From the NCBI GenBank assembly GCA_002753505.1, contig PEAG01000010.1, positions 1 to 64,000 of the forward strand: a stretch of 64,000 nt of DNA, read 5' to 3'. Each line of letters opens with the position of its first letter. Position 1 is the first letter of the stretch. The notes under the pieces are model-generated. The model ran no database searches. It was given only the letters and a program-made list of their open reading frames with translations, and had not been told where the DNA came from. Below are positions 48,429 to 56,910 of this stretch, one piece after another. Source of the DNA: Magnetococcales bacterium HCHbin5. GTDB lineage: Bacteria > Pseudomonadota > Magnetococcia > Magnetococcales > Magnetaquicoccaceae. The translations under genes were made by a program, and so were the position numbers.

Positions 48429-50555
48429 ATGCTCTTGCTAAACTCCAAAAAGATCGTTTTGTTTTTTTTCCTTTTGATGGCCTGTCTGCTGTCAGTCGGA
48501 AGGGAGGGCACGGCGAGGGAGTTTGGTGCCTACGACGTCCCTGCCCAACCCCGGGAGGTTTTTTCCGAAGCCGACCGTTTTGATCCCCTGGCGGGAGCCC
48601 CCCGCAAAACCCTGGCCTACAAGGGCAATGAGCCGGTTGGCCATGTTTTCCAAACAAGTGACATCGGTTATTCCGGCAAACCCATCGAAATACTGGTTGG
48701 TATGCGAAACGACGGCACCGTGACCGGTGCCAAAGTCGTCAAGCATGCGGAGCCGATTCTGCTGGTCGGCATCCCTGAGCAAAAGCTGTTTGACTTTGTC
48801 TCCCGCTATACCGGTCGCAATCTGCTGAAGGTCGGGCAGGACAGCAACCAACAAGCGGTGGACGCCATCAGCGGCGCGACTGTCACCGCCATTGTCATCA
48901 ACGACAGCATCCATCGTACCGCCATCAAGGTGGCTCACGGCAACAAGGGCGAGGCCCCGGTTGCCCGAGCCACACTGCTTGACCCCCCTTATCAACCCTC
49001 CGACTGGCAAACTTTGCTCCAAGAAGGTTCTGTCCACCGATTGACCCTGACCCATGGAGAGGTGGATGCGGCCTTCAAAAAGATTGGCCTCCTCAGTGAC
49101 GAACTGTACGTCAAGCCCTCCATGCCGGAAGCGTTGTTTATCGACCTGCACGTTGCCCTGGTCTCTCCGGCGGCCATTGGTCGCAATCTGTTGGGTGAAG
49201 CCGAGTTCCAGAACATGCAGCGGTGGCTTGCGCCGGGACAACAGGCCCTGTTGATCATGGCCAATGGCTCTTTCTCGTTCCGGGGCTCCGGCTTTGTGCG
49301 CGGTGGTATTTTTGATCGCTTCAAGCTCAACCAGGATGGCAGCAGCATTTTGCTGCACGACCACCAGTACCGCCGTCTCGGTACCCTGGGTGCGGGGATG
49401 CCGGAGTTTACGGAAATCGGGCTGTTCAAACTGCCGGAGGGTCAACGTTTTGATCCCACCCGCCCGTGGAATCTGGAACTGCTGACCGGTCGGGCTGTCG
49501 GTCCGACAGAAAAGGTATTCACCAGTTTTCTGCTTCCCTATGCCCTGCCGGAACGTTTTATCCAGCAGGCTCCGCTGCCGCCGCCGTCCCAGTCGGCAGA
49601 AAAAGCTGTAGAGACCGCCTCGACGGAGCCCGCCGCACCTCCCTTGTGGCACCGTATCTGGCGGGCCCGCACCGGCGATATTATTGTGCTGGCGGTGTCG
49701 CTGCTGGTTCTGACCGTTATCTTTTTCTTTCAGGAACTGCTCATTGTCCATCCCGCTCTGGTCAAAAATTTACGGTTGGGCTACCTGTTTTTCTCCATGG
49801 TGTGGATCGGCGGGTATGCGCAGGCCCAGTTGTCCGTCGTCAATGTATTCACCTTTTTGCACGCTTTCATGGGGGAGTTTCGTTGGGACTTTTTCCTCCT
49901 TGAGCCGTTGATTTTTATCATCTGGTGTGCAACAGCCCTCTCCCTGCTGTTCTGGGGCCGTGGAGCCTTTTGTGGCTGGCTCTGCCCCTTTGGCGCATTG
50001 CAGGAGATACTCAACTGGGTTGCCTGCAAGGTTGGCATACCCCAGTTCCGGCTCCCCTTTGCCTGGCATGAACGGCTCTGGTCCATCAAGTATATCCTGT
50101 TCCTGGGACTGTTTGCCATCTCCCTCTCCTCGATTGCGACCGCCGAAATGTTGGCTGAAATTGAGCCATTCAAAACGGTTGTGCAGTTGCACTTCATGCG
50201 GGAGTGGCCTTATGTCACCTGGGCTGTACTGGTTTTGGCAGCGGGTCTCTTCGTGGAACGGTTTTTTTGCCGCTATCTCTGCCTGCTGGGGGCCTGTCTT
50301 GCCATACCGGGGCGGATGCGCATCTTCGCATGGCTCAAGCGGAGACGCCAGTGCGGCGACCTGTGTTCCCATTGCAGCACGGAGTGTCTGGTGCAAGCCA
50401 TCCAACCCAATGGCGAAATTCATCCCAACGAATGTTTTTATTGTTTGCGCTGCCAGTTGAACTATGTCAACGAGGCTGTCTGTCCAACACTCATCATGCG
50501 CCGCAACCGTCGTGAACGCCGCGCCCAGGTTAAACCGGAAGAGACTGAGTGTTGA
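48429..50555 (+). CDS. nosR: NosR, membrane flavo-iron-sulfur protein for N2O respiration
   Basis: About 708 aa. A signal or anchor helix (about 8-25), a periplasmic FMN-binding domain with the covalent attachment motif DAISGATVTAIV, several membrane helices in the second half, a CGWLCPFGALQEI motif, and at the C-terminus two ferredoxin-type clusters in CGDLCSHCSTEC and CFYCLRCQLNYVNEAVC. NosR is needed for nosZ expression and for electron flow to N2O reductase. The ATG at 48429 has no good ribosome site; a TTG four codons earlier is the alternative. It is the first gene of the nos operon, 131 bp before nosZ. Confidence 0.95.
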   Translation: MLLLNSKKIVLFFFLLMACLLSVGREGTAREFGAYDVPAQPREVFSEADRFDPLAGAPRKTLAYKGNEPVGHVFQTSDIGYSGKPIEILVGMRNDGTVTGAKVVKHAEPILLVGIPEQKLFDFVSRYTGRNLLKVGQDSNQQAVDAISGATVTAIVINDSIHRTAIKVAHGNKGEAPVARATLLDPPYQPSDWQTLLQEGSVHRLTLTHGEVDAAFKKIGLLSDELYVKPSMPEALFIDLHVALVSPAAIGRNLLGEAEFQNMQRWLAPGQQALLIMANGSFSFRGSGFVRGGIFDRFKLNQDGSSILLHDHQYRRLGTLGAGMPEFTEIGLFKLPEGQRFDPTRPWNLELLTGRAVGPTEKVFTSFLLPYALPERFIQQAPLPPPSQSAEKAVETASTEPAAPPLWHRIWRARTGDIIVLAVSLLVLTVIFFFQELLIVHPALVKNLRLGYLFFSMVWIGGYAQAQLSVVNVFTFLHAFMGEFRWDFFLLEPLIFIIWCATALSLLFWGRGAFCGWLCPFGALQEILNWVACKVGIPQFRLPFAWHERLWSIKYILFLGLFAISLSSIATAEMLAEIEPFKTVVQLHFMREWPYVTWAVLVLAAGLFVERFFCRYLCLLGACLAIPGRMRIFAWLKRRRQCGDLCSHCSTECLVQAIQPNGEIHPNECFYCLRCQLNYVNEAVCPTLIMRRNRRERRAQVKPEETEC

Positions 50556-50600
50556 GCAGGCGCGGTCCGATCACGCGAAATACGTTTTGCACCTTTGCTC

Positions 50601-50627
50601 TGGAACAAGGTATGGTATGCTGTTCCA
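50601..50627 (+). other. Hairpin between nosR and nosZ
   Basis: TGGAACA and TGTTCCA can pair around a 13-nt loop, about 60 bp before the nosZ start. It could stabilise or set the level of the nosZ message. No T-run follows, so it is unlikely to be a terminator. Confidence 0.3.
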
Positions 50628-50686
50628 AAGACGGGTGCGGTGCTTATCCTGAATTTTATACAACCACTCACTAGGGAGAGAAAGCA

Positions 50687-52630
50687 ATGGCGACAGATGA
50701 TAACAAGCAGGCTTTATCACGGCGGGATTTGCTGGGGACCAGTATCAAGGTGGCCACAGTCGGTGGGTTGGCCAGTATGGCAGGCCCGGTGGCGGTGGGC
50801 AGCGGTGTGTTGACAGCATCCGTCGGTTTGCCCCAGGTAGCTGCAGCTGCGACTCAAAAAGGCAAAGGAGCCGATGTTCCTCCGGGCCAACTGGATGAAT
50901 ATTATGGCTTCTGGAGCGGTGGCCATTCCGGCGAGGTACGTGTGTTGGGACTCCCCTCCATGCGTGAACTGATGCGCATCCCGGTCTTCAATCGCGAAAG
51001 CGCGACCGGTTGGGGATTGACCAACGAAAGCAGAAAAATTCTTTCCGAAGGGCTGACCCCGGAGACCAGAGAGTTCCTGAAAAAACAGGGCATGGTCACA
51101 TACGATCATGGTGACACCCACCATCCCCGCATGTCCTATACCGACGGCAGCTACGATGGGCGTTACCTGTTTATCAACGACAAATCCAACACCCGCATTG
51201 CCCGTATTCGCATCGACATCATGAAAACGGACAAGGTGCTGGAGATCCCCAATGCCCAGGCCATCCACGGTTTACGCCTGCAGCGTTACCCGAAGACGGG
51301 CTATGTTTTTTGCAACAGCGAAATGCGTACCCCGTTGCCCAACGATGGCCGCGACATGAACGATCCCAAAAAATATGTGGGCATCTTTTCTGCTGTGGAC
51401 GGTGACAGCATGACCATGGCCTGGCAGGTAAAGGTCAGCGGCAACCTGGATAACGTCGATGCCGACTACAAAGGCAAGTATGCCGTCTCCACCTGCTACA
51501 ACTCCGAAGAGGGTACCACCCTCGCCGAAATGACCGCTGCGCCGGCGGATCATGTGGTCATTTTCAATATCAAGGCGATCGAAGAGGCGGTCAAGGCAGG
51601 CAAAGTGGAGATGCATCAGGGTGTGCCCGTGGTGGATGGTCGCAAGGAAGCCCAATCGATGTTCACCCGCTACATTCCGATCGCCAGCAACCCCCACGGC
51701 GTCAATGCCACCCCGGATGGCAAATATGTGGTGATCAACGGCAAGCTGTCGCCGACGGTGTATGTCATCGAGTGGGACAAGGTGGACGAGTTGTTCGCTG
51801 GCAAGATTGGCGAAAAAGATGTGATTGTCGCCAATCCCGAGGTAGGTCTTGGCCCCTTGCACACCACCTTTGACGGTCGGGGCAACGCTTATACCTCGGT
51901 CTTTCTGGATAGCCAGATTGTCAAATGGAGCATTGGGGATGCCATCAAGCAGCACAAAGGGGAGAAGGCCAACCCCATCCGCCAAAAGTTGGATGTCCAT
52001 TATCAGGTCGGTCATACCAACGCCTCCATGGCGGAAAGCAAGGATGCCGACGGCAAATGGCTGGTGGCTCTGTGCAAATTTTCCAAGGATCGTTTCCTCA
52101 ATGTCGGTCCCCTGAAACCTGAAAACGACCAGTTGATCGACATCTCCGGCGATGAGATGAAGTTGGTGCATGATGGTCCGACCTTCCCGGAACCCCATGA
52201 CGCCATCATCGTCCACAAGTCCAAGGTCAATCCGGTCGAGATTTACAATCCGAACGACCCCCTGTTTGCCGATCTGCACGCCCTGGCCAAAAGCGATGGT
52301 CTGCAATTGGGAGTCGACAGCAAGGTGATCCGGGAAAACGGGAAGGTGCGGGTCTACATGCTCAGTCACGCTCCGACCTTCAGCATGACCGAGTTTTCTG
52401 TCAAGAAGGGGGATGAGGTCACGGTGATCATTTCCAATACGGACGAGATCGTTGACCTTGCCCATGGCTTTACCATGGTGGGCCATAATGTTTGTTTTGA
52501 AGTCGGTCCCAAAGCCCACGCTTCCGCCACCTTCAAGGCGGATCGGGCCGGTGTTTGGTACTACTATTGCCAGTGGTTCTGTCATGCTTTACACATGGAA
52601 ATGCAGGGCCGCATGTTTGTTGAGGCATAA
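50687..52630 (+). CDS. nosZ: Nitrous-oxide reductase NosZ (Tat-type)
   Basis: 647 aa. The Tat signal contains SRRDLLG, marking the clade I enzyme exported folded. A long beta-propeller domain provides His ligands for the CuZ cluster (for example HGDTHHP-like histidines seen as YDHGDTHHPRMS). The C-terminal cupredoxin domain has the CuA site: CQWFCHALHMEMQG with Cys-x3-Cys-x3-His-x2-Met, plus the upstream His in VGHNVCFE. NosZ reduces N2O to N2 in the periplasm, the last step of denitrification. GGGAGAG precedes the ATG. The frame is intact, so the enzyme should be functional if CuZ assembly by NosDFYL works. Confidence 0.98.
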   Translation: MATDDNKQALSRRDLLGTSIKVATVGGLASMAGPVAVGSGVLTASVGLPQVAAAATQKGKGADVPPGQLDEYYGFWSGGHSGEVRVLGLPSMRELMRIPVFNRESATGWGLTNESRKILSEGLTPETREFLKKQGMVTYDHGDTHHPRMSYTDGSYDGRYLFINDKSNTRIARIRIDIMKTDKVLEIPNAQAIHGLRLQRYPKTGYVFCNSEMRTPLPNDGRDMNDPKKYVGIFSAVDGDSMTMAWQVKVSGNLDNVDADYKGKYAVSTCYNSEEGTTLAEMTAAPADHVVIFNIKAIEEAVKAGKVEMHQGVPVVDGRKEAQSMFTRYIPIASNPHGVNATPDGKYVVINGKLSPTVYVIEWDKVDELFAGKIGEKDVIVANPEVGLGPLHTTFDGRGNAYTSVFLDSQIVKWSIGDAIKQHKGEKANPIRQKLDVHYQVGHTNASMAESKDADGKWLVALCKFSKDRFLNVGPLKPENDQLIDISGDEMKLVHDGPTFPEPHDAIIVHKSKVNPVEIYNPNDPLFADLHALAKSDGLQLGVDSKVIRENGKVRVYMLSHAPTFSMTEFSVKKGDEVTVIISNTDEIVDLAHGFTMVGHNVCFEVGPKAHASATFKADRAGVWYYYCQWFCHALHMEMQGRMFVEA

Positions 52631-52634
52631 CCTG

Positions 52635-53939
52635 TTGCGCTCTGTGATCTCAGTATTGGCGGCCAGGGTGATCCTGGCCGCTTTTTTCCTGTCTGCCTCC
52701 ACGAGTGTAGCCGCAACCACCGTCCAGCCTGGCACGGATACTTTGCGCGTGGCCATTGCCCAGGCTGCTCCGGGAGAGACATTGACGTTGGCGGCCGGGC
52801 ATTATGGTCCGGCCGTGGTGGACAAATCCTTGACCCTGGAGGGTTCCCCGGCTGCGATAATCGATGGCGCAGGTCGTGGCAGTGCCCTTCTCATCACGGC
52901 TCCAAACGTAACCGTTCGGGGCTTGACCTGTACAGGCTCCGGTACCACTGATGGCAACCTGGACAGCGGTATTCTGGTCCTGAAATCTGCGTCCGGAGCC
53001 GTCATCGAGAACAACCAGATTACCGGTAATCTTTATGGCATCGCCATCCAGGGCCCCCCTCGCGTCGTGGTGCAAAACAATACCATTGTCAATCGCAATG
53101 ATCTGCGACTCAATGAACGGGGCAATGGGATCAATATCTGGAATACCACCGGTTCGCTGTTTGCGAACAATCGCATTACCGGAGGGCGCGATGGCATCTT
53201 TATCAATACCGCGCATGGCAACAGTATCCGTGGCAACCATATTAAAGATTTACGCTTTGCCATCCATTATATGTACGCCAACCACAATGAGGTGACGGAT
53301 AATATTTCCGTTGGCAATGCTGTGGGATATGCCCTGATGTATTCCACCCACCTCAAAATTTTTGGCAATATATCCTTTCATGATCGTGATCACGGCTTGA
53401 TGTTCCACTCCTCCCATTATTCCGAATTGGCAAACAACCTGGTACAAAACACCCAGGGCAAGTGCGCCTTTGTTTATACCTCATCCCATAACACATATCA
53501 TAACAACTATTTTGAGGGCTGTGAGATTGGTTTGCATTTTACCGGTGGTTCAGAAAAAAATGAGCTGTATGGCAACGCCTTCATCCATAACCGTACCCAG
53601 GTAAAATATTCGGGCATGGTCCACTACGAGTGGTCCAAAGGGGGACGTGGCAACTACTGGAGCGACAATCCCGCCTTTGACCTGGATGGTGATGGCATTG
53701 CGGATGTGGCCTATCACCTGAACAACCTGATGGATCAGGTGTTATGGAGCTATCCATTGGCCAAGTTGCTCATCTCCAGCCCGGTCATGGAGACGTTGCG
53801 TTATGCCCAGAGTCAGTTTCCCGCGCTGAGTCCAGGGGGGGTGGTGGACAGTTGGCCTCTGATGACCCCGCCACCGAGGCCGGTCGCGCTTCCCCCGGAG
53901 TTGCAAACCGGGCCTTCACGCACGGAGCATTCGACATGA
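52635..53939 (+). CDS. nosD: NosD, periplasmic copper-site maturation protein
   Basis: About 434 aa. A signal peptide (VILAAFFLSASTSVAA) precedes a right-handed beta-helix of CASH-type repeats, seen as recurring N-G/N-N turns (IENNQITGN, FANNRITGG, IRGNHIKD, LANNLVQN). NosD works with NosF and NosY to load the CuZ site of NosZ. The track start lies inside nosZ. I place it at TTG 52635, 9 nt after GAGG and 4 bp after the nosZ stop; GTG 52644 is an alternative. Its stop overlaps nosF by 4 bp. Confidence 0.93.
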   Translation: MRSVISVLAARVILAAFFLSASTSVAATTVQPGTDTLRVAIAQAAPGETLTLAAGHYGPAVVDKSLTLEGSPAAIIDGAGRGSALLITAPNVTVRGLTCTGSGTTDGNLDSGILVLKSASGAVIENNQITGNLYGIAIQGPPRVVVQNNTIVNRNDLRLNERGNGINIWNTTGSLFANNRITGGRDGIFINTAHGNSIRGNHIKDLRFAIHYMYANHNEVTDNISVGNAVGYALMYSTHLKIFGNISFHDRDHGLMFHSSHYSELANNLVQNTQGKCAFVYTSSHNTYHNNYFEGCEIGLHFTGGSEKNELYGNAFIHNRTQVKYSGMVHYEWSKGGRGNYWSDNPAFDLDGDGIADVAYHLNNLMDQVLWSYPLAKLLISSPVMETLRYAQSQFPALSPGGVVDSWPLMTPPPRPVALPPELQTGPSRTEHST

Positions 53940-54856
53940 GTGACGCCATCTGCCATGTTGAAGCGGTAGTCAAGCACTATCCCCAGCACCGGGCTCTGGA
54001 TGGGGTCTCTCTGACCCTGCCCCCTGGGATCTGTGTCGCATTGTTGGGTCATAACGGCGCGGGCAAGACCACCCTGATGAAACTGCTGTTGGGGCTGACG
54101 CGACCGACTGCCGGCCGGGTGACCGTTCTGGGCCAGAACCCGGCAACGGCCCCGCTCGCCTTCAGACGACAGATCGGTTTTTTGCCCGAAAATGTCATCT
54201 TTCATGATGAGTTGACAGGGATTGACACGTTAACCTATTACGCCCGCCTGAAAGGGGAGGCGCGTGAGCGTTGTGTGCAATTGTTGGCGCAAGTTGGTCT
54301 GGCGGAGGCCGCCAAACGCCGCGTCAAGACATACTCCAAGGGCATGCGCCAGCGTCTGGGACTGGCACAGGCTTTGTTGGGCCAACCCCGTCTGTTGCTG
54401 CTGGACGAGCCAACCACCGGCCTGGATCCCATGCTGCGCCAGGAGTTTTATCGCATCATTCAGGCGTTGCGCAACCAGGGGGTGACGGTCATGCTCTCCT
54501 CGCATCTGTTGACGGAGTTGGAGGCCCAGACAGATTTGGCGATTATTTTACGCGCGGGCAAGTTGGTTGCGTGCGGGAGTTTGTCGGCACTGCGGGAACA
54601 GGCAAATTTACCCGTCTGCCTGCAGGTGACCACCACCGACCCGGAGAAGGTGACCCAACACTTGGCTGGTCTGGCGGTTGCAAAACCGGGGACGATGGGG
54701 CAGGCGGTGTTTGTCTGTGCCGTCTCGGGAAAGATGGCCACCTTGCGTCGCCTTGCTCTGTTGGGTGAACTGGTCCAGGATGTGGAGATTCAAATGCCCA
54801 GCCTGGATGATGTCTATCTCCATTTTGGTCAGGATCAGGAGGTCAACGAGGCGTGA
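53936..54856 (+). CDS. nosF: NosF, ABC transporter ATPase for NosZ maturation
   Basis: 306 aa. Walker A GHNGAGKTT, signature YSKGMRQRLGLAQAL, Walker B LLLLDEPTTGLDP and the switch His in LSSHLLTE are all intact. It powers the NosY membrane subunit. The ATG overlaps the nosD stop (ATGA) and has GGAG 9 nt upstream, which is why the track's longer start at 53744 is rejected. The stop overlaps nosY by 4 bp. Confidence 0.95.
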   Translation: MSDAICHVEAVVKHYPQHRALDGVSLTLPPGICVALLGHNGAGKTTLMKLLLGLTRPTAGRVTVLGQNPATAPLAFRRQIGFLPENVIFHDELTGIDTLTYYARLKGEARERCVQLLAQVGLAEAAKRRVKTYSKGMRQRLGLAQALLGQPRLLLLDEPTTGLDPMLRQEFYRIIQALRNQGVTVMLSSHLLTELEAQTDLAIILRAGKLVACGSLSALREQANLPVCLQVTTTDPEKVTQHLAGLAVAKPGTMGQAVFVCAVSGKMATLRRLALLGELVQDVEIQMPSLDDVYLHFGQDQEVNEA

Positions 54857-55680
54857 GTCCTGTTATTATTATTGCCGGCAAGGAGGTTCGTGATTCGATA
54901 CGCAACCGTTGGGTTGTCAGTGCCACCCTGTTGCTGGCAGGATTGGCGTTCAGTTTGGCCTTTTTGGGCAGTGCCCCGACCGGCGGTTCGGCTGCCGAGC
55001 CGTTGGCGGTCGTTGTGGTCAGTCTGGCCAGTTTGACCATTTTTCTGGTACCCCTTATTGCCTTGATGCTGGCCTATGATGCCCTGGTTGGCGAGGCAGA
55101 GCGGGGAACGCTCTTGTTACTGCTCACCTATCCGGTCACCAAAGGGCAGGTATTGTTGGGAAAATTTGTCGGCCACCTAGCCGTTCTGTCCTTGGCCATT
55201 GTCTTGGGGTATGGGGCCGCAGGGGTGGCGGTTGGAATGGGTACGGAAAATGTCAATGCCCAGAGTTGGCAGGCTTTCGGGGCATTGATTGGCAGTTCCA
55301 TTTTGTTGGGTGGCGTATTCATCGCCATCGCCTATCTGATCAGTGCCATTGTCCGGGAGCGGGGTGCAGCCGCCGGTATTGCCATCGGCATCTGGTTGCT
55401 GTGCGTGGTGTTGTATGATATGGGACTACTCGGGGTTTTGGTGGCCACCAAGGGGCAAATTCATGAAAATCTGTTCCCATGGCTGTTGATAGCCAACCCG
55501 ACCGACATTTTTCGCCTGTTCAATTTGACGGCCTTTGACAATGTGCGCACCTTTTCCGGGCTGGCCGGATTGAGTGGCCAGGTAAAATTTTCATCCACTT
55601 TTCTCGTGTTTTCTCTGTTGACCTGGATGCTCTTGCCATTGTTGGGGGCGGTCATCGTATTTCGTAAACGGGAACTGTAA
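54853..55680 (+). CDS. nosY: NosY, ABC transporter permease for NosZ maturation
   Basis: 275 aa with six hydrophobic segments. It has the ABC-2 type pattern of NosY, including DALVGEAERGTLLLLLTYPV after the second helix. GTG start overlaps the nosF stop (GTGA) with AGGAGG 9 nt before it. Together with NosF it forms the pump that drives NosD-dependent sulfur or copper delivery to NosZ. The stop overlaps the nosL start by one base (TAATG). Confidence 0.95.
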   Translation: MSPVIIIAGKEVRDSIRNRWVVSATLLLAGLAFSLAFLGSAPTGGSAAEPLAVVVVSLASLTIFLVPLIALMLAYDALVGEAERGTLLLLLTYPVTKGQVLLGKFVGHLAVLSLAIVLGYGAAGVAVGMGTENVNAQSWQAFGALIGSSILLGGVFIAIAYLISAIVRERGAAAGIAIGIWLLCVVLYDMGLLGVLVATKGQIHENLFPWLLIANPTDIFRLFNLTAFDNVRTFSGLAGLSGQVKFSSTFLVFSLLTWMLLPLLGAVIVFRKREL

Positions 55681-56156
55681 TGAAACGGCATTGGGGATTT
55701 TTTTCTGTTTTGCCGCTTTTATTGGCGGCTTGCGGTGCAGCGCAGGAGCAGACACCAACCGCCCTGGAGCCCGCAAAGGATACCAAAGCGACCTTTTGTG
55801 GTATGACCCTGGCGGAACATCCAGGGCCCAAGGGGCAGATTCATGTGGCAGGAGAGACGGTCGCCTGGTTTTCCTCCGTCAAGGATGCCTTCTCGTACAT
55901 GAAAAACGAGGGGGCCACCCGGCGTATTTTGGCATTTTATGTCAATGACATGGATCGCGCAGACTGGCAGCATCCACAGCCCGGCACCTGGATTGCCGCC
56001 AAGGGGGCATATTTTTTACTGGACTCCAGCAAGACCAGCGGCATGGATGTTTCAGAGATCATTCCGTTTGGCAACCGGGAGGCGGCTCAAAAGTGGCGGG
56101 AAAGCTACGGTGGACGGGTATTGACCTATGGGGAGGTTCTGCGCGAGGCCATGTAA
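55680..56156 (+). CDS. nosL: NosL, copper chaperone lipoprotein
   Basis: 158 aa. Lipobox LLAAC with lipidated Cys18; then the Cu(I)-binding motif FCGMTLAEHPG and the rest of the NosL fold (VAWFSSVKDAFSYM; GTWIAAKGAYFLL). NosL carries copper to apo-NosZ at the outer membrane. Last gene of the nosRZDFYL operon; nosX/apbE, which supplies the NosR flavin in many bacteria, is not in this window. A nest of GC-rich repeats begins 33 bp after the stop. Confidence 0.95.
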   Translation: MKRHWGFFSVLPLLLAACGAAQEQTPTALEPAKDTKATFCGMTLAEHPGPKGQIHVAGETVAWFSSVKDAFSYMKNEGATRRILAFYVNDMDRADWQHPQPGTWIAAKGAYFLLDSSKTSGMDVSEIIPFGNREAAQKWRESYGGRVLTYGEVLREAM

Positions 56157-56188
56157 GATGGCAGGATGGTCAAAATCTGTAAACAATT

Positions 56189-56213
56189 GCAGGGGTCCGG
56201 GGACCGTCACGGT
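56189..56213 (+). repeat. Partial copy of the GC-rich hairpin repeat
   Basis: Shows the first 25 bases of the repeat (GCAGGGGTCCGGGG, then ACCGTCACGGT) and then changes to unrelated sequence. The full copy begins 25 bp later in the same direction. Confidence 0.7.
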
Positions 56214-56237
56214 ATTGCGGTCTTCCTTTGAACGATT

Positions 56238-56392
56238 GCAGGGGTCCGGGGACCGTCACGGTCCCCGGCGGGGTGCAGGGGCGGAGCCCCTGCTGAACTG
56301 CGCGTTTTCCCAAAGCAAATTTTCGCAGAAAATTTGCGCAACGCGCACAAAACCGCCCCGCAGGGGCGACCTTGGGAGGGCGGCAGCCCGAC
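56238..56392 (+). repeat. Full copy of a structured GC-rich repeat (copy A)
   Basis: 155 bp made of successive hairpins: CCGGGGACCGT/ACGGTCCCCGG, GCAGGGGC-GGA-GCCCCTGC, GCAAATTTTC-GCA-GAAAATTTGC, GCCCC-GCA-GGGGC and GGGC-GGCA-GCCC. Copy B on the opposite strand has the same order. No protein is encoded. Confidence 0.8.
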
Positions 56393-56517
56393 TCGCACGC
56401 TTATGTTGTTGACAATGCTTGGATAAGAAAGCAGAAGCTTCGGATAGGCAGATTTTTGTCTGATACAAGGCCAGGAGCGGTTTTTTTCCAAGCCATTCGG
56501 TATTTTGCCCTCTCTCG

Positions 56518-56673
56518 GTCGGGCTGCCGCCCTCCAGGAGTGCCCCTGCGGGGCGTTTTGGGCGCGCTGCGCCCATTTGCTGCGCAAATGGGCTTCTGGG
56601 AAAGCGCGCCCTTGCCTGCAGGGGCTTTGCCCCTGCACCCCACCGGGGACCGTGACGGTCCCCGGACCCCTGC
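56518..56673 (-). repeat. Full copy of the structured GC-rich repeat (copy B, inverted)
   Basis: Reads on the minus strand with the same hairpin order as copy A. Its third hairpin is GCCCATTTGC-GCA-GCAAATGGGC: three base pairs differ from copy A, and both arms have changed together. About 125 bp of unrelated sequence separate A and B. Confidence 0.8.
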
Positions 56674-56682
56674 AATAATTTG

Positions 56683-56898
56683 AAAAGATTAAAAAAGCAT
56701 GGGCATGGTCATCATGTCAGCGCATATGGGGCTTTGGCCCCTGCACCCCACCGGGGAGCGTGACGGTCCCCGGACCCCTGCAATTATTTAAAAAGATTAA
56801 AAAAGCATGGGCGTGGTCATCATGTCAGCGCATATGAGGCTTTGGCCCCTGCACTCCACCGGGGAGCGTGACGGTCCCCGGACCCCTGCAATTATTTA
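56683..56898 (-). repeat. Tandem pair of 108-bp units, each with a partial GC-rich repeat
   Basis: Units 56683-56790 and 56791-56898 are direct repeats that differ at only three bases by eye. Each ends with the first two hairpins of the GC-rich repeat in minus orientation (56728-56781 and 56836-56889). In both units the first palindrome carries one mismatch (GCT for GGT). Confidence 0.85.
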
Positions 56899-56910
56899 AA
56901 AAGCCTGCAC

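Noticed and set aside
56189-56898. CRISPR array or rho-independent terminators
   Set aside because: The repeats are of unequal length, in both orientations, and not separated by regular spacers. The hairpins are not followed by T-runs.
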